DNA from: CAISKJ01 sp046351555 | GTDB taxonomy: Bacteria; Myxococcota_A; Polyangia; Polyangiales; Ga0077539 | Reading direction: 5' to 3' | Assembly (NCBI GenBank): GCA_046351555.1 | Contig: JAXLYI010000007.1 | Location: forward strand, 310,001-374,000 | DNA: 64,000 bases | Translations under genes and position numbers: made by a program | Shown: piece after piece, positions 18,594 to 27,719 of the stretch | Layout: every line of letters begins with the position of its first letter | How positions within the stretch are numbered: position 1 is the stretch's first letter | The notes under the pieces: model-generated | Seen by the model: the letters and a program-made list of their open reading frames with translations, nothing else | The model's database searches: none | What the model was told of the DNA's origin: nothing

Positions 18594-18785
18594 CGGTTCC
18601 TCCAGGTGACCCGCGATTCGCAGGGCGCGTGCCGTCGGCGAGACCGCCGAATCGCCGCGGATTTCACCGCCGCGCGGTGCGGCAGACGCGCGAGGGTGGG
18701 GCGCATTTGGACCCCCCGCGAAGTGACCGCACGGAATCGCCCCACCGACGCGGCGAGGCGATTGTGTAGTCTCCACGGCCCGACC

Positions 18786-20684
18786 ATGACCCACGCCGTC
18801 TTCGCCCCCGACGGGGCCTCGCTCCTCTTCGCCGACGTGTTCGGCGTCACCCGCGTCGCCTTCGGAAAAGCCGTCAAGGTGAAGCACACCGCGAAGGTCA
18901 CCGCGGCCGTCGGCGACCTCTCCGTCAACGCCGCCGGCGACCTCGCGCTCGTCCACGGGCGCGTCCACACGGGCGCCTACGGCAACCACGGGCTCGCCAC
19001 CCTCGCGCTCCCGGGCCTCGGGCTGCGGGACAAAATCTCCGCGAGCTACGACCGCCGCGCGCTCGCCACCACCGCCGCGGGCGACCGCGTCGTCGCGCTC
19101 ACCCACCGCGGCCTGGAAATCCAGGTCATCGAGGGCGGCGTGCTCCGCATCGAGCGCACGATCGACCTCGCCGCGAAGGCCGCCCGCGCGCTCGACGCAC
19201 GCCGCGTCGGCCCGCAGGCGGAGGGCTTTCCGAGCGACGGCCTCCACGTCGCGCCCGACGGCCGCTTCGTCGCCCGTGACCACCGGGCCGTCTACGCCGG
19301 GCGGGTCGGCGCCGACGACGCCTCCGACGCGGTGTGGTGGTCGCTCCCGCTCTCGGTTCATTGCGCCGCGGAGGTGACGCTCGCGGCGGTGGGCGACGAG
19401 AGCTGGGTGTTCGTCCGCGATGTGACCGAGGACGTCGTCCGCGCGCTCGTGGTCGGGCGCGACGGCGCGGCGCGCGAGCTCTCCTTCGCGAGCCTCTGCG
19501 CGCCCGCGGTCGACGCGGATGCGTTGCTCACGCAGCCCGACAGCCACACCGTCGTCGCCCGCGCCCACGCCGACGGGCGCGAGCGCCGCTACGACGTCCG
19601 GGCCTTCAACGAACACCCCGCCGCCGCGCCCGAGCCCTCCGCGTACCCGCATGGCGAACCGCCCGCCCCGACGCGCCTGCCGGGCTCGCTCGCGGCGCGC
19701 GGGGAGCGCCACGTCTTCGTGCCGTGGCACCGCGAGAGCGTCGTCGACCTCGCGCGCAACACATCCCATTCGCGCGGGCTCGACGCGGCGCCGGGCCCCT
19801 TCCGCCGGCTCCTCCTCGAGCGCTACGCGCACCTCAACGAGTCGCTCCGCGCGCTCGGCTTCGAAGCGCAGCTCCTCGCCTTCGAACGCCACCCGAAGGA
19901 CCCGCGCGTCTCCCTCTCGGCGTGGACCCCGCCGCTGCCGCCCACGCTCGCCAGCGCGCTCGGGCAGGACCACGCGCGCTCGCTCTGGGAGCGCTTCGAA
20001 CTCGCCACGCACGGCCACCGCTGGTCGTCGTTCGGGCAGGAGGGCGGGCACCTCCCGGCGACCGCGAGGGCCTCGCCCGCGGAGGTGCGCGGGGCGCTCG
20101 CGTGGATGCGCGCGCACGACGTCCTCCCGGTCGACGTCGCCGCCGTCGTGGCCCGCTCCTACGCGGACGGGATGGGCATCCCGAGCGCGCCGCGCGAGGA
20201 CGCCTTCCTCTTCGACGGGGAGGGCGAACGGCTCTTCCTCCGCGCGGCGCTCGAGACGCTCGCGGCCGGGCGCTGGCCCGCGGACGCGCCCCTCGACGCG
20301 TGGGGCCACGAGCCGGTCACCGCCGCGCACGCGCAGGCCGCGGCCGACGGGCTCGCGAAGCTCGCGCGGCCCCTCCATCGCGAGGCGCTCGATGTGGTGG
20401 CCCGGATGCTCGCCCGCCACCTCGGCGCGTCGTCGCTGCCCGGGCTCGCGGCGCTCCTGCGGGCCACGGCCGCGCGGCGGGTTCAGTACGACGGCGTCCG
20501 CCGCGTCGGCGAGGCGATGACGTGGGCCGTCCACCACCACCCGGCGCTGCGCGACGAGGCCCTCGCCGTCGTCGACGAGTGCATCGCCGCGGACACCCGC
20601 GAGAACAGCAACGTCACCCACGACCTCGGGCTCACCCGCGAGCGCGTCGCGCGGGGCGTGCGGCACTTCTGGTCCAACGCCTGA
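18786..20684 (+). CDS. Uncharacterised 632-aa protein, beta-propeller-like N-terminus
   Basis: Start ATG 18786; an open frame runs further upstream but without gene-like content. The first 290 residues show repeated strand motifs such as NAAGDLALVHGR, HVAPDGRFVAR and VGDESWVFVRD, suggesting a WD-like propeller. The remainder is alpha-helical with no motif I recognise. No signal peptide. Orphan gene without an operon partner; function unknown. Confidence 0.7.
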   Translation: MTHAVFAPDGASLLFADVFGVTRVAFGKAVKVKHTAKVTAAVGDLSVNAAGDLALVHGRVHTGAYGNHGLATLALPGLGLRDKISASYDRRALATTAAGDRVVALTHRGLEIQVIEGGVLRIERTIDLAAKAARALDARRVGPQAEGFPSDGLHVAPDGRFVARDHRAVYAGRVGADDASDAVWWSLPLSVHCAAEVTLAAVGDESWVFVRDVTEDVVRALVVGRDGAARELSFASLCAPAVDADALLTQPDSHTVVARAHADGRERRYDVRAFNEHPAAAPEPSAYPHGEPPAPTRLPGSLAARGERHVFVPWHRESVVDLARNTSHSRGLDAAPGPFRRLLLERYAHLNESLRALGFEAQLLAFERHPKDPRVSLSAWTPPLPPTLASALGQDHARSLWERFELATHGHRWSSFGQEGGHLPATARASPAEVRGALAWMRAHDVLPVDVAAVVARSYADGMGIPSAPREDAFLFDGEGERLFLRAALETLAAGRWPADAPLDAWGHEPVTAAHAQAAADGLAKLARPLHREALDVVARMLARHLGASSLPGLAALLRATAARRVQYDGVRRVGEAMTWAVHHHPALRDEALAVVDECIAADTRENSNVTHDLGLTRERVARGVRHFWSNA

Positions 20685-20714
20685 CCGCGCCGCTTGCGCG
20701 GGCGTGCAAGCGGT

Positions 20715-21164
20715 TCACGGCGCGGGCGTACGGAGCGCGCCGCAGCGGCCCGCGACGCAGGCGCAGCGCCCCTGGCCGCAGTCGAGCGTGCCGGGCGCGC
20801 AGTTCTGCGTGCACATCACCGCGGCGCAGTTGGGCGCGCGGGCCGCGGGGACGCAGGCGTTCGGGTGGCAGCACGAGGCCGCCACGCAGTCGCCATCACT
20901 CGAGCACTCCACCCCGGGCGAGGCCGCGCCGCCGCCGGGGCTGTCGTCGGGAACCTGTCCCCCGCCGGCGTTGACCGCGGGCGGCCGGTCGCTCGAACGC
21001 CCCGACGCGGGCCCCGCCTGGAGCGCGTTGCCCGCCTGGATCGACTCGGGCGACGGCGGGTACGCCCCGGGCGACAGGGGCCCCGGCTCGGCGTAGCCCC
21101 CGCGCGAGGCGCAGGCGCAGAGCAGGGCGAAGACGGACGCGAGGCGCGCGGTCGTGGGGTGCAT
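20715..21164 (-). CDS. Small Cys-rich lipoprotein
   Basis: 149 aa from ATG 21164. Signal with lipobox-like LLCACAS near residue 15, then a Pro/Gly/Ser-rich linker to about residue 75. The C-terminal 70 residues hold twelve cysteines in a pattern like CSSDGDCVAASCCHPNACV ... CGQGRCACVAGRC, resembling small disulfide-rich domains in other myxobacterial lipoproteins. Function unknown. Convergent with the 632-aa gene, 30 bp apart. Confidence 0.7.
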   Translation of the reverse strand: MHPTTARLASVFALLCACASRGGYAEPGPLSPGAYPPSPESIQAGNALQAGPASGRSSDRPPAVNAGGGQVPDDSPGGGAASPGVECSSDGDCVAASCCHPNACVPAARAPNCAAVMCTQNCAPGTLDCGQGRCACVAGRCGALRTPAP

Positions 21165-21244
21165 GGGGGGAGGCAGTGCAACAAATGCTCCTGCGGCGCA
21201 AGGGCATCGGAACAAGCTCGGCCGTGCGCGGTCACACCCACGCC

Positions 21245-22693
21245 ATGCGACCCGACGACGCCCCCCGCCCCGTCTACCGCACCAACGCCATCGTAGGGGG
21301 CGACGCCGACGCGCCTCGAACGCTCGTCGAAGTGCTGGTCGTGTGGGGCGACGACGAGGTGGTCCTCGCCTCGTACCTCGAGCCCGGCGAGCGCTTCACC
21401 CTCGCGGCCCGCGGCGACGGGCGCCTCGCCTTCGCCCACCCCGACCACGCCGGCCCTGCGCTCACCCTCGTCGCGCACGACGGCGAGCGCGCGGTGCTCC
21501 ACGACCCCGCGCGCGGCGACGTCGCGCTGCCTCCCATCGAGATGGTGGAGGCGCGCGTGGGGGAGTTCACCTTCCGCGCGCGGCGCGTGGCGCGGAGCGG
21601 GCGGCTGCCAGCGCGGCGGCCCGACCGGCTCCTCGGCGTGATGCTGCCCGTGGCGTTCGCGTGCGCGGCGCTGACGGCGGGCGTAACGCGTCGGGTGAAG
21701 CCGGGCGTCACCGTCGACGACCAGGACGCCGCGCGCCGCTACCTCGTCGCGCTCCTCCATCGCAACACCGCGCGCGCGCTGCCGCCCTCGCTGCCCGACC
21801 CTGACGGCGCGCCGATGGGCGGCACCGGCGCGCGCGCCTCGGGCGACGAGGGGGCCGCGGGCATTCGCTCGGCCCCGCAGGCGCAGCGGCGTTGGCGCGA
21901 GGCACCGCGGCGCGGGCCCGCGGTCGACGAGCGCATCGTGCGACCGGCGGCGGGCGCGAGCGAGCTCGCCTCGGTGCAACAGCGCGGGATCTTCGCGGCC
22001 CTCGGGCGCGTGGGCCTCGCGCCGGGCGCGCTCATGCTGCCGGGCGCTCACGAGGAGACGCGGGCGACGGGCAACCTGTACGGTGCCGACGCGGGCGACG
22101 CGTTCGGCTACGCGGGCCTCGGGCTCGTCGGGACGGGCTGGGGCGGCGGAGGCCACGCGGCCGACCTCGTGGGCCTCGGGCGCATCCAAGTGCGCGGCCG
22201 CGGCGACGCGGACGGGGCCGGGCAGGGGCTCGGGTACGGAGTTGCGTGCGGCTGCGGCGGCGCGGCGCTGCGAGGCACCGGGACGCTGCGGTCCGGCGTC
22301 GCGCGCTTCGGCGCCCGCCTCGGGAGCGGTCCGACGGTGTGCGGCGTGTCGCCGGAGGAGTGGGCGCGCGGCGTCCGGTGTGCGCCGGGGTCGGGCGAGG
22401 GGCTGCTCGATCCCGCGGCGATCCGGCGCGTGGTGCTGCGCAACCGCGGCCAGGTCGAGCGCTGCTACGAGCGCGCGCTGGAGGTGAACGCGGGCGCCGC
22501 CGGGCGCGTGACGGTGCGCTGGGTCATCGGGCCCGACGGCGCGGTGCTCGGCGCGGGCGTCGCGGACGACGACACGGGCGTCGCCTCGCTCGGCGACTGC
22601 GTGGCGACGGCGGCGCGGCGCTGGCTCTTCCCCGCGCCCGAGGGCGGCGTGGTGACGGTGAACTACCCGTTCACCTTCCAGCGCGCGGAGTGA
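21245..22693 (+). CDS. AgmX/PglI-type protein with N-terminal sensor-like domain
   Basis: 482 aa from ATG 21245. Residues about 28-118 form a beta-rich cytoplasmic domain. A membrane helix follows (LLGVMLPVAFACAALTAGV, about 130-148), then a Gly-rich periplasmic segment (about 270-370) and a C-terminal AgmX/PglI domain (about 395-482) with QVERCYERALEVN and GDCVATAARRWLFP. The layout is the same as, but longer than, those at 9236 and 16099. In Myxococcus AgmX takes part in adventurous gliding; that role here is inference. Confidence 0.8.
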   Translation: MRPDDAPRPVYRTNAIVGGDADAPRTLVEVLVVWGDDEVVLASYLEPGERFTLAARGDGRLAFAHPDHAGPALTLVAHDGERAVLHDPARGDVALPPIEMVEARVGEFTFRARRVARSGRLPARRPDRLLGVMLPVAFACAALTAGVTRRVKPGVTVDDQDAARRYLVALLHRNTARALPPSLPDPDGAPMGGTGARASGDEGAAGIRSAPQAQRRWREAPRRGPAVDERIVRPAAGASELASVQQRGIFAALGRVGLAPGALMLPGAHEETRATGNLYGADAGDAFGYAGLGLVGTGWGGGGHAADLVGLGRIQVRGRGDADGAGQGLGYGVACGCGGAALRGTGTLRSGVARFGARLGSGPTVCGVSPEEWARGVRCAPGSGEGLLDPAAIRRVVLRNRGQVERCYERALEVNAGAAGRVTVRWVIGPDGAVLGAGVADDDTGVASLGDCVATAARRWLFPAPEGGVVTVNYPFTFQRAE

Positions 22694-22709
22694 CCGCGCC
22701 GCGCGGGGG

Positions 22710-24083
22710 TCACCAGCGGACGGCGGCGCGCGTGGTGCTGACGTCGAGGACCTCGGTGCCGAGCTGCCCGTCGGCGCCGTCGCCCCAGCACCAGGTCATC
22801 CGGTCGGCGGTCTCCGCGCAACCGTGGCGCGCGCCCGCCGCGAGGAGGGTGAGGCTGGTGCGCGGGAAGCCCAGCGTCGTCACGGGCTCGCCGCGCGAGG
22901 TGAGCGTGCCGTCGCCGAGCTGACCGCGGTCGTTGCGCCCCGCGCAGCGCGCCTCCGGCGACGACAGCCCGCAGGTGAACGCCCCGCCGCACGCGATCGC
23001 CTCCGCGAAACCCCACGCGTCGACGCGTGCTGCGCGCGGCCGCGGGGCCCCGGTGCCGTCGCCGAGCTGGCCGTCGGCGCGGTCGCCCCAGCACCAGGTG
23101 CCGCCTGACGCGCGCGCGCAGGCGTGGCCGTCGCCGAGGGCGAGCGAGGTGACGCCGGCGACGCCCTCCACCGCGCCGGGGGCCTCGCGCGGAGTGAGCG
23201 CGCCGCGCCCGAGCTGCCCGCGGTCGTTGGCGCCCCAGCACCATGCGGTCGCGTCGTCGAGCGCCGCGCACGTGAACGACCCGCCGGCCCGCACCGCCAC
23301 CGCCGGCCGCGGCAGCGGGACGGCGGCGCCAGCAGGGACGCCGCCGAGCTGCCCGCGGTCGTCGGCGCCCCAGCACGACACGGCCCCCGCACGAAGCACG
23401 CAGGTGTGGGCCTCACCCGCGGCCACGGCCGACGCCTCGACGCCGGTGTCGAAGGGCCTCGATGCGTCGGTGTCGCCCGCGCGGAGGAGCCGCCCGCCGC
23501 CGCCGCGGCCCCAGCACCAGACGCGCGAGCCCGCGAGGGCGCAGGTGTGGTCGGCGCCGGCCGCGAGCGCGACGACGCCGGCAGGGCCCGCGAGCGGCGT
23601 CGGGCGGGCGCGGGCGGTGGTGGTCCCGTCGCCGAGCTGGCCGTGGTCGTTGGCGCCCCAGCACCAGAGCGCGCCGTCGCTGGAGCGCGCGCAGCCGTGC
23701 CGCCCGCCGAGCGCGAGGGCCACGGTCGGGCCGACGCGCGTCGGCCGCGGCAGGTCGGGGGCGACGTCGTCGGGCGCGTCCGCGTCGGGCGCGCCATCGA
23801 GCGATGCGTCGAGCGCCACGTCCGCGTCGGGTGCCGCATCGAGCGTGACGTCCGCATCGAGCGCGGCGTCGGGTGTCGCGTCGGGCGCGGCGGCCTCTTC
23901 GGCGGTCACGTCGGGGCGGTCGGGCGGGTGGACGAGGGGGCCGTCGAAATCGATCTCGTCCGGCGGCGCGTCGGGCGCAACGACGGCCTCGTCGCTGCCC
24001 AGCAGAACGCTCCGATCGCACGCGGCGAGCGCGAACGCGAGCGCCAGAGCTGCCACCGCGCGCTTTCGGGAGGTCTCGGCCAT
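22710..24083 (-). CDS. RCC1-repeat lipoprotein
   Basis: 457 aa from ATG 24083; the signal ends at a lipobox (LALAACD). Residues about 30-115 are an Asp/Ala/Pro stalk. The rest has about seven RCC1 units, each with a CWGxNDxGQLGDGT-like core and HxCA/SxTCA motif, forming a seven-bladed propeller. In bacteria such proteins are extracytoplasmic, with mostly unknown ligands. It shares the stalk type with the lipoproteins at 7651 and 47403. Confidence 0.9.
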   Translation of the reverse strand: MAETSRKRAVAALALAFALAACDRSVLLGSDEAVVAPDAPPDEIDFDGPLVHPPDRPDVTAEEAAAPDATPDAALDADVTLDAAPDADVALDASLDGAPDADAPDDVAPDLPRPTRVGPTVALALGGRHGCARSSDGALWCWGANDHGQLGDGTTTARARPTPLAGPAGVVALAAGADHTCALAGSRVWCWGRGGGGRLLRAGDTDASRPFDTGVEASAVAAGEAHTCVLRAGAVSCWGADDRGQLGGVPAGAAVPLPRPAVAVRAGGSFTCAALDDATAWCWGANDRGQLGRGALTPREAPGAVEGVAGVTSLALGDGHACARASGGTWCWGDRADGQLGDGTGAPRPRAARVDAWGFAEAIACGGAFTCGLSSPEARCAGRNDRGQLGDGTLTSRGEPVTTLGFPRTSLTLLAAGARHGCAETADRMTWCWGDGADGQLGTEVLDVSTTRAAVRW

Positions 24084-24289
24084 CGGGTACCGCGTGTGTG
24101 GCCGGGGGCGGGCCGATCCGTCAAGGCCGCGCGTCGCCCGGCGTGACACCTGTCGTCGCGGGTGACGACGCCCGGGGCCTCGGCGTCGCGAAAGCCCCGC
24201 GATTTCGGCGTCTTTCGGCGCGGCACGGCGCTTGAGAACACCCCGTCACGCCGCGCCCACCGCGCGGTTCAACACCAAGGAGCCTCGCC

Positions 24290-24877
24290 ATGACCCTCCG
24301 CACTGCTCTCGCTGCCGCCACCGTCGCCGTCGCCTCGCTCGCGTCCGCCACGGCCTTCGCGCAGTCCGCGCCCTGCAACCCGGGCGCGGTGCCCGTCGCG
24401 CAGCCCGTCGTGGGCACGGCCGTCTACGCCACGCCGCCCGCGGTGACGCCCGTCTACGCGCCCGCCGTCGCGACCACCGTCGTCGCGCAGCCCGGGTACG
24501 CACCGCAGCCGGTGTACGCGCAGCCCGGGTACGCGCAGCCCGGGTACGGCCGCCCGGTGCAGCACGGCTTCGGCCAGCGCCGCGCGCTGATGGCGTACAC
24601 CAGCGGCCTCCAGGCGCGCGTGGCGCAGGCCGAGCGGCAGGTTCGCTTCGGCGTGTCGCGCGGCGCGGTGGCCCCGCAGGCGCTCCAGGCCTTCGCGGCG
24701 CAGCGGATGCAACTCGACGGCGCCGTCGCGCAGGCCTCGCAGGACGGCTTCCTCGCGCCGCAGGAGCAGGCCGCGCTCGAGCAGATGCTCGCCCACCTCG
24801 AGCGCGTCGACGAGCGCTTCCGCGCCCCCGTCGCGCCCGTCGCGTACGGCAACGGCTACGGCCGACGCTGGCGCTGA
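24290..24877 (+). CDS. Secreted protein with Pro-Gly-Tyr-Ala repeats
   Basis: 195 aa. AAGGAG lies 8 bases upstream of ATG. A classical signal peptide with AFAQ cleavage (about residue 25) precedes a Pro/Val/Tyr-rich stretch with YAQPGYAQPGY-type repeats (65-90). The C-terminal 100 residues are predicted helical and Gln/Ala-rich, with no Cys. No family recognised. Probably a periplasmic or surface structural protein. The 206-bp gap upstream shows no other gene. Confidence 0.75.
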   Translation: MTLRTALAAATVAVASLASATAFAQSAPCNPGAVPVAQPVVGTAVYATPPAVTPVYAPAVATTVVAQPGYAPQPVYAQPGYAQPGYGRPVQHGFGQRRALMAYTSGLQARVAQAERQVRFGVSRGAVAPQALQAFAAQRMQLDGAVAQASQDGFLAPQEQAALEQMLAHLERVDERFRAPVAPVAYGNGYGRRWR

Positions 24878-24901
24878 ACCGCCTCGCCCCCGCCGCCCTG
24901 C

Positions 24902-24922
24902 CACCCCGCCGCCCGCGGGGTG
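24902..24922 (+). terminator. Stem-loop after the PGYA-repeat gene
   Basis: An 8-bp GC stem (24902-24909 with 24915-24922) with a 5-base loop starts 25 bases past the stop codon at 24877. No T-run follows. The remainder of the gap to 25025 has a second short hairpin (TGCCGC/GCGGCA near 24954) and no gene. Confidence 0.4.
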
Positions 24923-25025
24923 CGCCGCTCCCCTCCTTCAACACGCTGACGCGTTGCCGCCGTTGCGGCAGGCTCACTGGGCCGCGGTTCACACGACGCG
25001 CCCCGCGTGCGCGCCGCGCTCACCG

Positions 25026-25054
25026 TTGACCCGCCCGTCGCGCGTGTCCACGAT
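25026..25054 (+). promoter_or_regulatory. Candidate near-leaderless promoter of the ribokinase gene
   Basis: TTGACC at 25026-25031, a 17-bp spacer and CACGAT at 25049-25054. Transcription would begin near the ATG at 25061, so the message would have little or no leader; no ribosome site is visible. Confidence 0.4.
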
Positions 25055-25060
25055 GCCCGC

Positions 25061-25978
25061 ATGACCCCCATCGCGGTGTGCGGGAGCTTCGTGACCGACC
25101 TCGTCGTCCGCGTCGAGCGCCACCCGCGGCCCGGCGAGACGCTCTTCGGCAAGAGCTTCGACACGTGGCTCGGCGGCAAGGGCTTCAACCAGGCCCTCGC
25201 CGCGCGGCGCCTCGGCGCGGACGTCGCGATGGTCGGCTGCCTCGGCGAGGACGCCTACGGCGACACCTTCCTCGCCGCGCTCGACGCCGAGGGCATCCGC
25301 CGCGCGCACGTCCACCGCTCGCCCGGCGGAACCGGCGTCGCCGTCCCCATCGTCGACGACCACGCGCAGAACACCATCGTCGTCGTGCCGCGCGCCAACC
25401 TCGCGCTCACCGTGGAGGACGTCGCCCGCGCCGCGCCCGCGATCGCCGCGGCCCGCGCGCTCCTCCTCCAGCTCGAGGTGCCCGTCGCCGCGTGCCTCGC
25501 CGCGGCCTCCATCGCGCGCGACGTCGGCGCCCTCGTCGTCTGGAACCTCGCCCCCTTCGCCCCGCTCCCCGCCGGCGCGCTCGCCGCCGCGGACGTCGCC
25601 GTCGTCAACGAAGCGGAGGCCGGCGGGCTCCTCGGGGTGATGCCCGCCACGCCCGCGCAGGCCGTCGACGCCGCGCGCGCCATCGTCGGGCTCGGGGCCC
25701 GCGCCGCGGTGGTCACGCTCGGCGCGCTGGGGGCCGCGTGGTGCGGGCCCGGGGGCGTAGGCCACGCGCCTGCCCACGCGGTGAAGGCCGTCGACACGGT
25801 GGGGGCGGGCGACGCGTTCATCGGCGCGCTCGGGCTCGCGCTGGCCCGTGGGAGTGAGCTCGCGGAGGCGGTCGCGTGGGGCAACGCCGCGGGCGCGCTC
25901 GCCACCACCGTGCACGGCGCCGCGCCGTCGATGCCCCGCGCCGACGCCGTCGAGGCGCTGCTTCGAAGCGGTCAGTGA
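25061..25978 (+). CDS. rbsK: Ribokinase (PfkB-family sugar kinase)
   Basis: 305 aa. The PfkB signatures are clear: LGGKGFNQALAARRLG at about 37-52 (substrate-binding Gly motif), and DTVGAGDAFIGAL near 245-257 with the catalytic Asp of GAGD. Ribokinase phosphorylates D-ribose to ribose 5-phosphate for the pentose phosphate pathway. The F in GGKGFNQ differs from the usual A, so a related pentose or nucleoside is possible. The FSA-like transaldolase lies 2.2 kb downstream. Confidence 0.8.
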   Translation: MTPIAVCGSFVTDLVVRVERHPRPGETLFGKSFDTWLGGKGFNQALAARRLGADVAMVGCLGEDAYGDTFLAALDAEGIRRAHVHRSPGGTGVAVPIVDDHAQNTIVVVPRANLALTVEDVARAAPAIAAARALLLQLEVPVAACLAAASIARDVGALVVWNLAPFAPLPAGALAAADVAVVNEAEAGGLLGVMPATPAQAVDAARAIVGLGARAAVVTLGALGAAWCGPGGVGHAPAHAVKAVDTVGAGDAFIGALGLALARGSELAEAVAWGNAAGALATTVHGAAPSMPRADAVEALLRSGQ

Positions 25979-26805
25979 GGGTCTTCGAGCTGCGCGAGGG
26001 CGCGGCGGGCGGCGTCGCGCACGTGCGGGTGCGGGTCGTCGACGGCGGCGCGCAGGAGCGCGAGGCCCTGCGCCGGGTCGAGGCCCGCGGCGTGGCGGAC
26101 GGCCGTCCAGCGGACGAAGTGGGCCCCGTGGCGCGCGAGCGACGCCACCGCAGGCGCGCCGGGCGCGTGACCCAGCACGCGGAGGAGGCGCATCGCCGCT
26201 TCGAGCCTCGCGTCGTGGGGGTCGGCGGCGAGCGACGCCGCGGGCAGCAGCGTCTCCCGCGCGTACACCCACTGCTGCGTGTGGGCGCGCGGCCCGTCGA
26301 ACACCAGCGCGTACCGCGGCCCGTCGCTCGGCAGGAAATCGAAGACGTCGCGCCGCGGCCGGAGCGACAGCACGTCGCCCGCGCGGAGCGCCACCCGCCG
26401 CCGGGCGCGGAGCACGCAGCCCGCGCGCATCACCTCGGGGTCGGGCGCGTCGCGCTGTTCGTAGAGGTCGCCCTCCACCGGGTCGGTTCCCACCGGCGTG
26501 AGGAGCTGGTGGGACGCCGCGTCGGTGAGGTACGCCGCGTCGTCGCCCGCGCCCGCCGGGACGCGCACGAGGCAGAGCTTCGCGCCGCGCGCCCCCGCCC
26601 ACAGCACCCAGCAGTGGAGCGAGGCCGCCGCGGCGGGCGTTCGGGTGGGGCGCTCGACGAGGGCCGCGAGCTCGGCGGCGACGCGGGCGCCGAGGTCGTC
26701 GGAAGTGGCCAGCGCGCCGAGGGCCTCCGCGCAGGCGTCGATGCCATCGGGCCACGACGGGAGCGCGCGCTCCACGGCGGCGACGAAGACGTCGAGGGCG
26801 CTCAC
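25972..26805 (-). CDS. Cupin-like/HEAT-repeat protein B (histidine-poor)
   Basis: 277 aa from GTG 26805. This start overlaps the upstream gene's stop in GTGA (26802-26805), implying translational coupling. The middle (about 60-200) is beta-rich and follows the order of the upstream 302-aa protein, including EGDLYEQRD, then RARRRVALRAGDVLSL. It lacks that protein's HDH motif. The C-terminus (about 215-277) is HEAT-like, with DDPHPHVRDAARRAL. It looks like a non-catalytic paralogue that could form a heteromer with the upstream protein (inference). Confidence 0.7.
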   Translation of the reverse strand: MSALDVFVAAVERALPSWPDGIDACAEALGALATSDDLGARVAAELAALVERPTRTPAAAASLHCWVLWAGARGAKLCLVRVPAGAGDDAAYLTDAASHQLLTPVGTDPVEGDLYEQRDAPDPEVMRAGCVLRARRRVALRAGDVLSLRPRRDVFDFLPSDGPRYALVFDGPRAHTQQWVYARETLLPAASLAADPHDARLEAAMRLLRVLGHAPGAPAVASLARHGAHFVRWTAVRHAAGLDPAQGLALLRAAVDDPHPHVRDAARRALAQLEDPH

Positions 26806-27710
26806 GGCGAGGCCCCCGCGTCGAGGGCCGCTCGCGCACGACGGCGGACGAGCGGGTGCGGGTCGTCGAGGGCCGCGCGCCACACCGACGGGGCGTCGTC
26901 GCCTTCGAGCGAGGCGAGCGCCCGCACCGCGCCGGCGCGGAGGCCGGGCGAGGGGTGGCGTCGGGCGAGCGCGGCGAGCGGCGCGCGCGCGGCGGTGACG
27001 TGGAGCGCCGCGGCGAGGTCGCAGAGGAGCAGGCGGCCGTTGTAGGGGTCGCTGGTCATCGCGACGATGCGGTGGGTGACGTCGTCGAAGTAGTACTGCG
27101 ACACGAAGGGCGTGGTCGGGTCGAGGGCGAACAGGTTGAGCGACACCGAAGGCGCCGCGGGCGTGGCCTGCGCGTGGACGTGGCGGCGGCGCTCGAAGTA
27201 GAGCAGCGAGCCGCGGGTGAGCGTGCGGCGGCCGAGGGGGCGGAGCGCGACCTCCTCGCCGAGGTAGCCCTCGATGCGCTCGGGGTCGCACTCGTAGAGG
27301 TCGGTCTCGTAGCCGGGCCCGAAATACCCCGCGGTCACGAACGAGAAGTCGTGGTCGTGGAGGAGGCCATACATCCCGATCTGCTGGCGGAGCGCGCCGG
27401 GGTCGTTGCCGCCCCAGGGGTCGCCGTCGAGCGGGTCCCAGAGGTTGGCGCGGACGAGGAATTTCTCGCCGCTCGCGAGCACGAACGAGCGGCCCGTGTA
27501 GGCGATGCCGCGCTGGAAGGCGTCGGGCGTCGCGAGGCCGCGCGCGACGTGCTCGCCGAGGAAGGTCGGGTGGGCCGCGAGGGCGGCGAGGTCGGGCGCG
27601 AGCGCGAGGAGCGTCGCGTCGTCGCGCGGGTCGAGGTCGCGCTCGACGCGGGCGACGAGGTCGGCGAGCTCGATCGGTCGGTCGGCGCGCACGTCGAGGG
27701 CGACGGCCAT
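26802..27710 (-). CDS. Cupin-like/HEAT-repeat protein A (metal-site histidines present)
   Basis: 302 aa. The central region is a cupin or double-stranded beta-helix candidate: GLLHDHDFSFVTAGYFGPG with His118 and His120, Glu140 in DLYECD, and RRHVHAQ with His177 and His179, enough to bind one metal ion. The C-terminus (about 235-302) has HEAT repeats ending DDPHPLVRRRARAAL. It starts 9 bp after the 77-aa peptide gene and is coupled to the 277-aa gene. A metal-dependent oxygenase or modifying enzyme with HEAT repeats for peptide binding is plausible but unproven. Confidence 0.75.
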   Translation of the reverse strand: MAVALDVRADRPIELADLVARVERDLDPRDDATLLALAPDLAALAAHPTFLGEHVARGLATPDAFQRGIAYTGRSFVLASGEKFLVRANLWDPLDGDPWGGNDPGALRQQIGMYGLLHDHDFSFVTAGYFGPGYETDLYECDPERIEGYLGEEVALRPLGRRTLTRGSLLYFERRRHVHAQATPAAPSVSLNLFALDPTTPFVSQYYFDDVTHRIVAMTSDPYNGRLLLCDLAAALHVTAARAPLAALARRHPSPGLRAGAVRALASLEGDDAPSVWRAALDDPHPLVRRRARAALDAGASP

Positions 27711-27719
27711 GGCGGGCGC

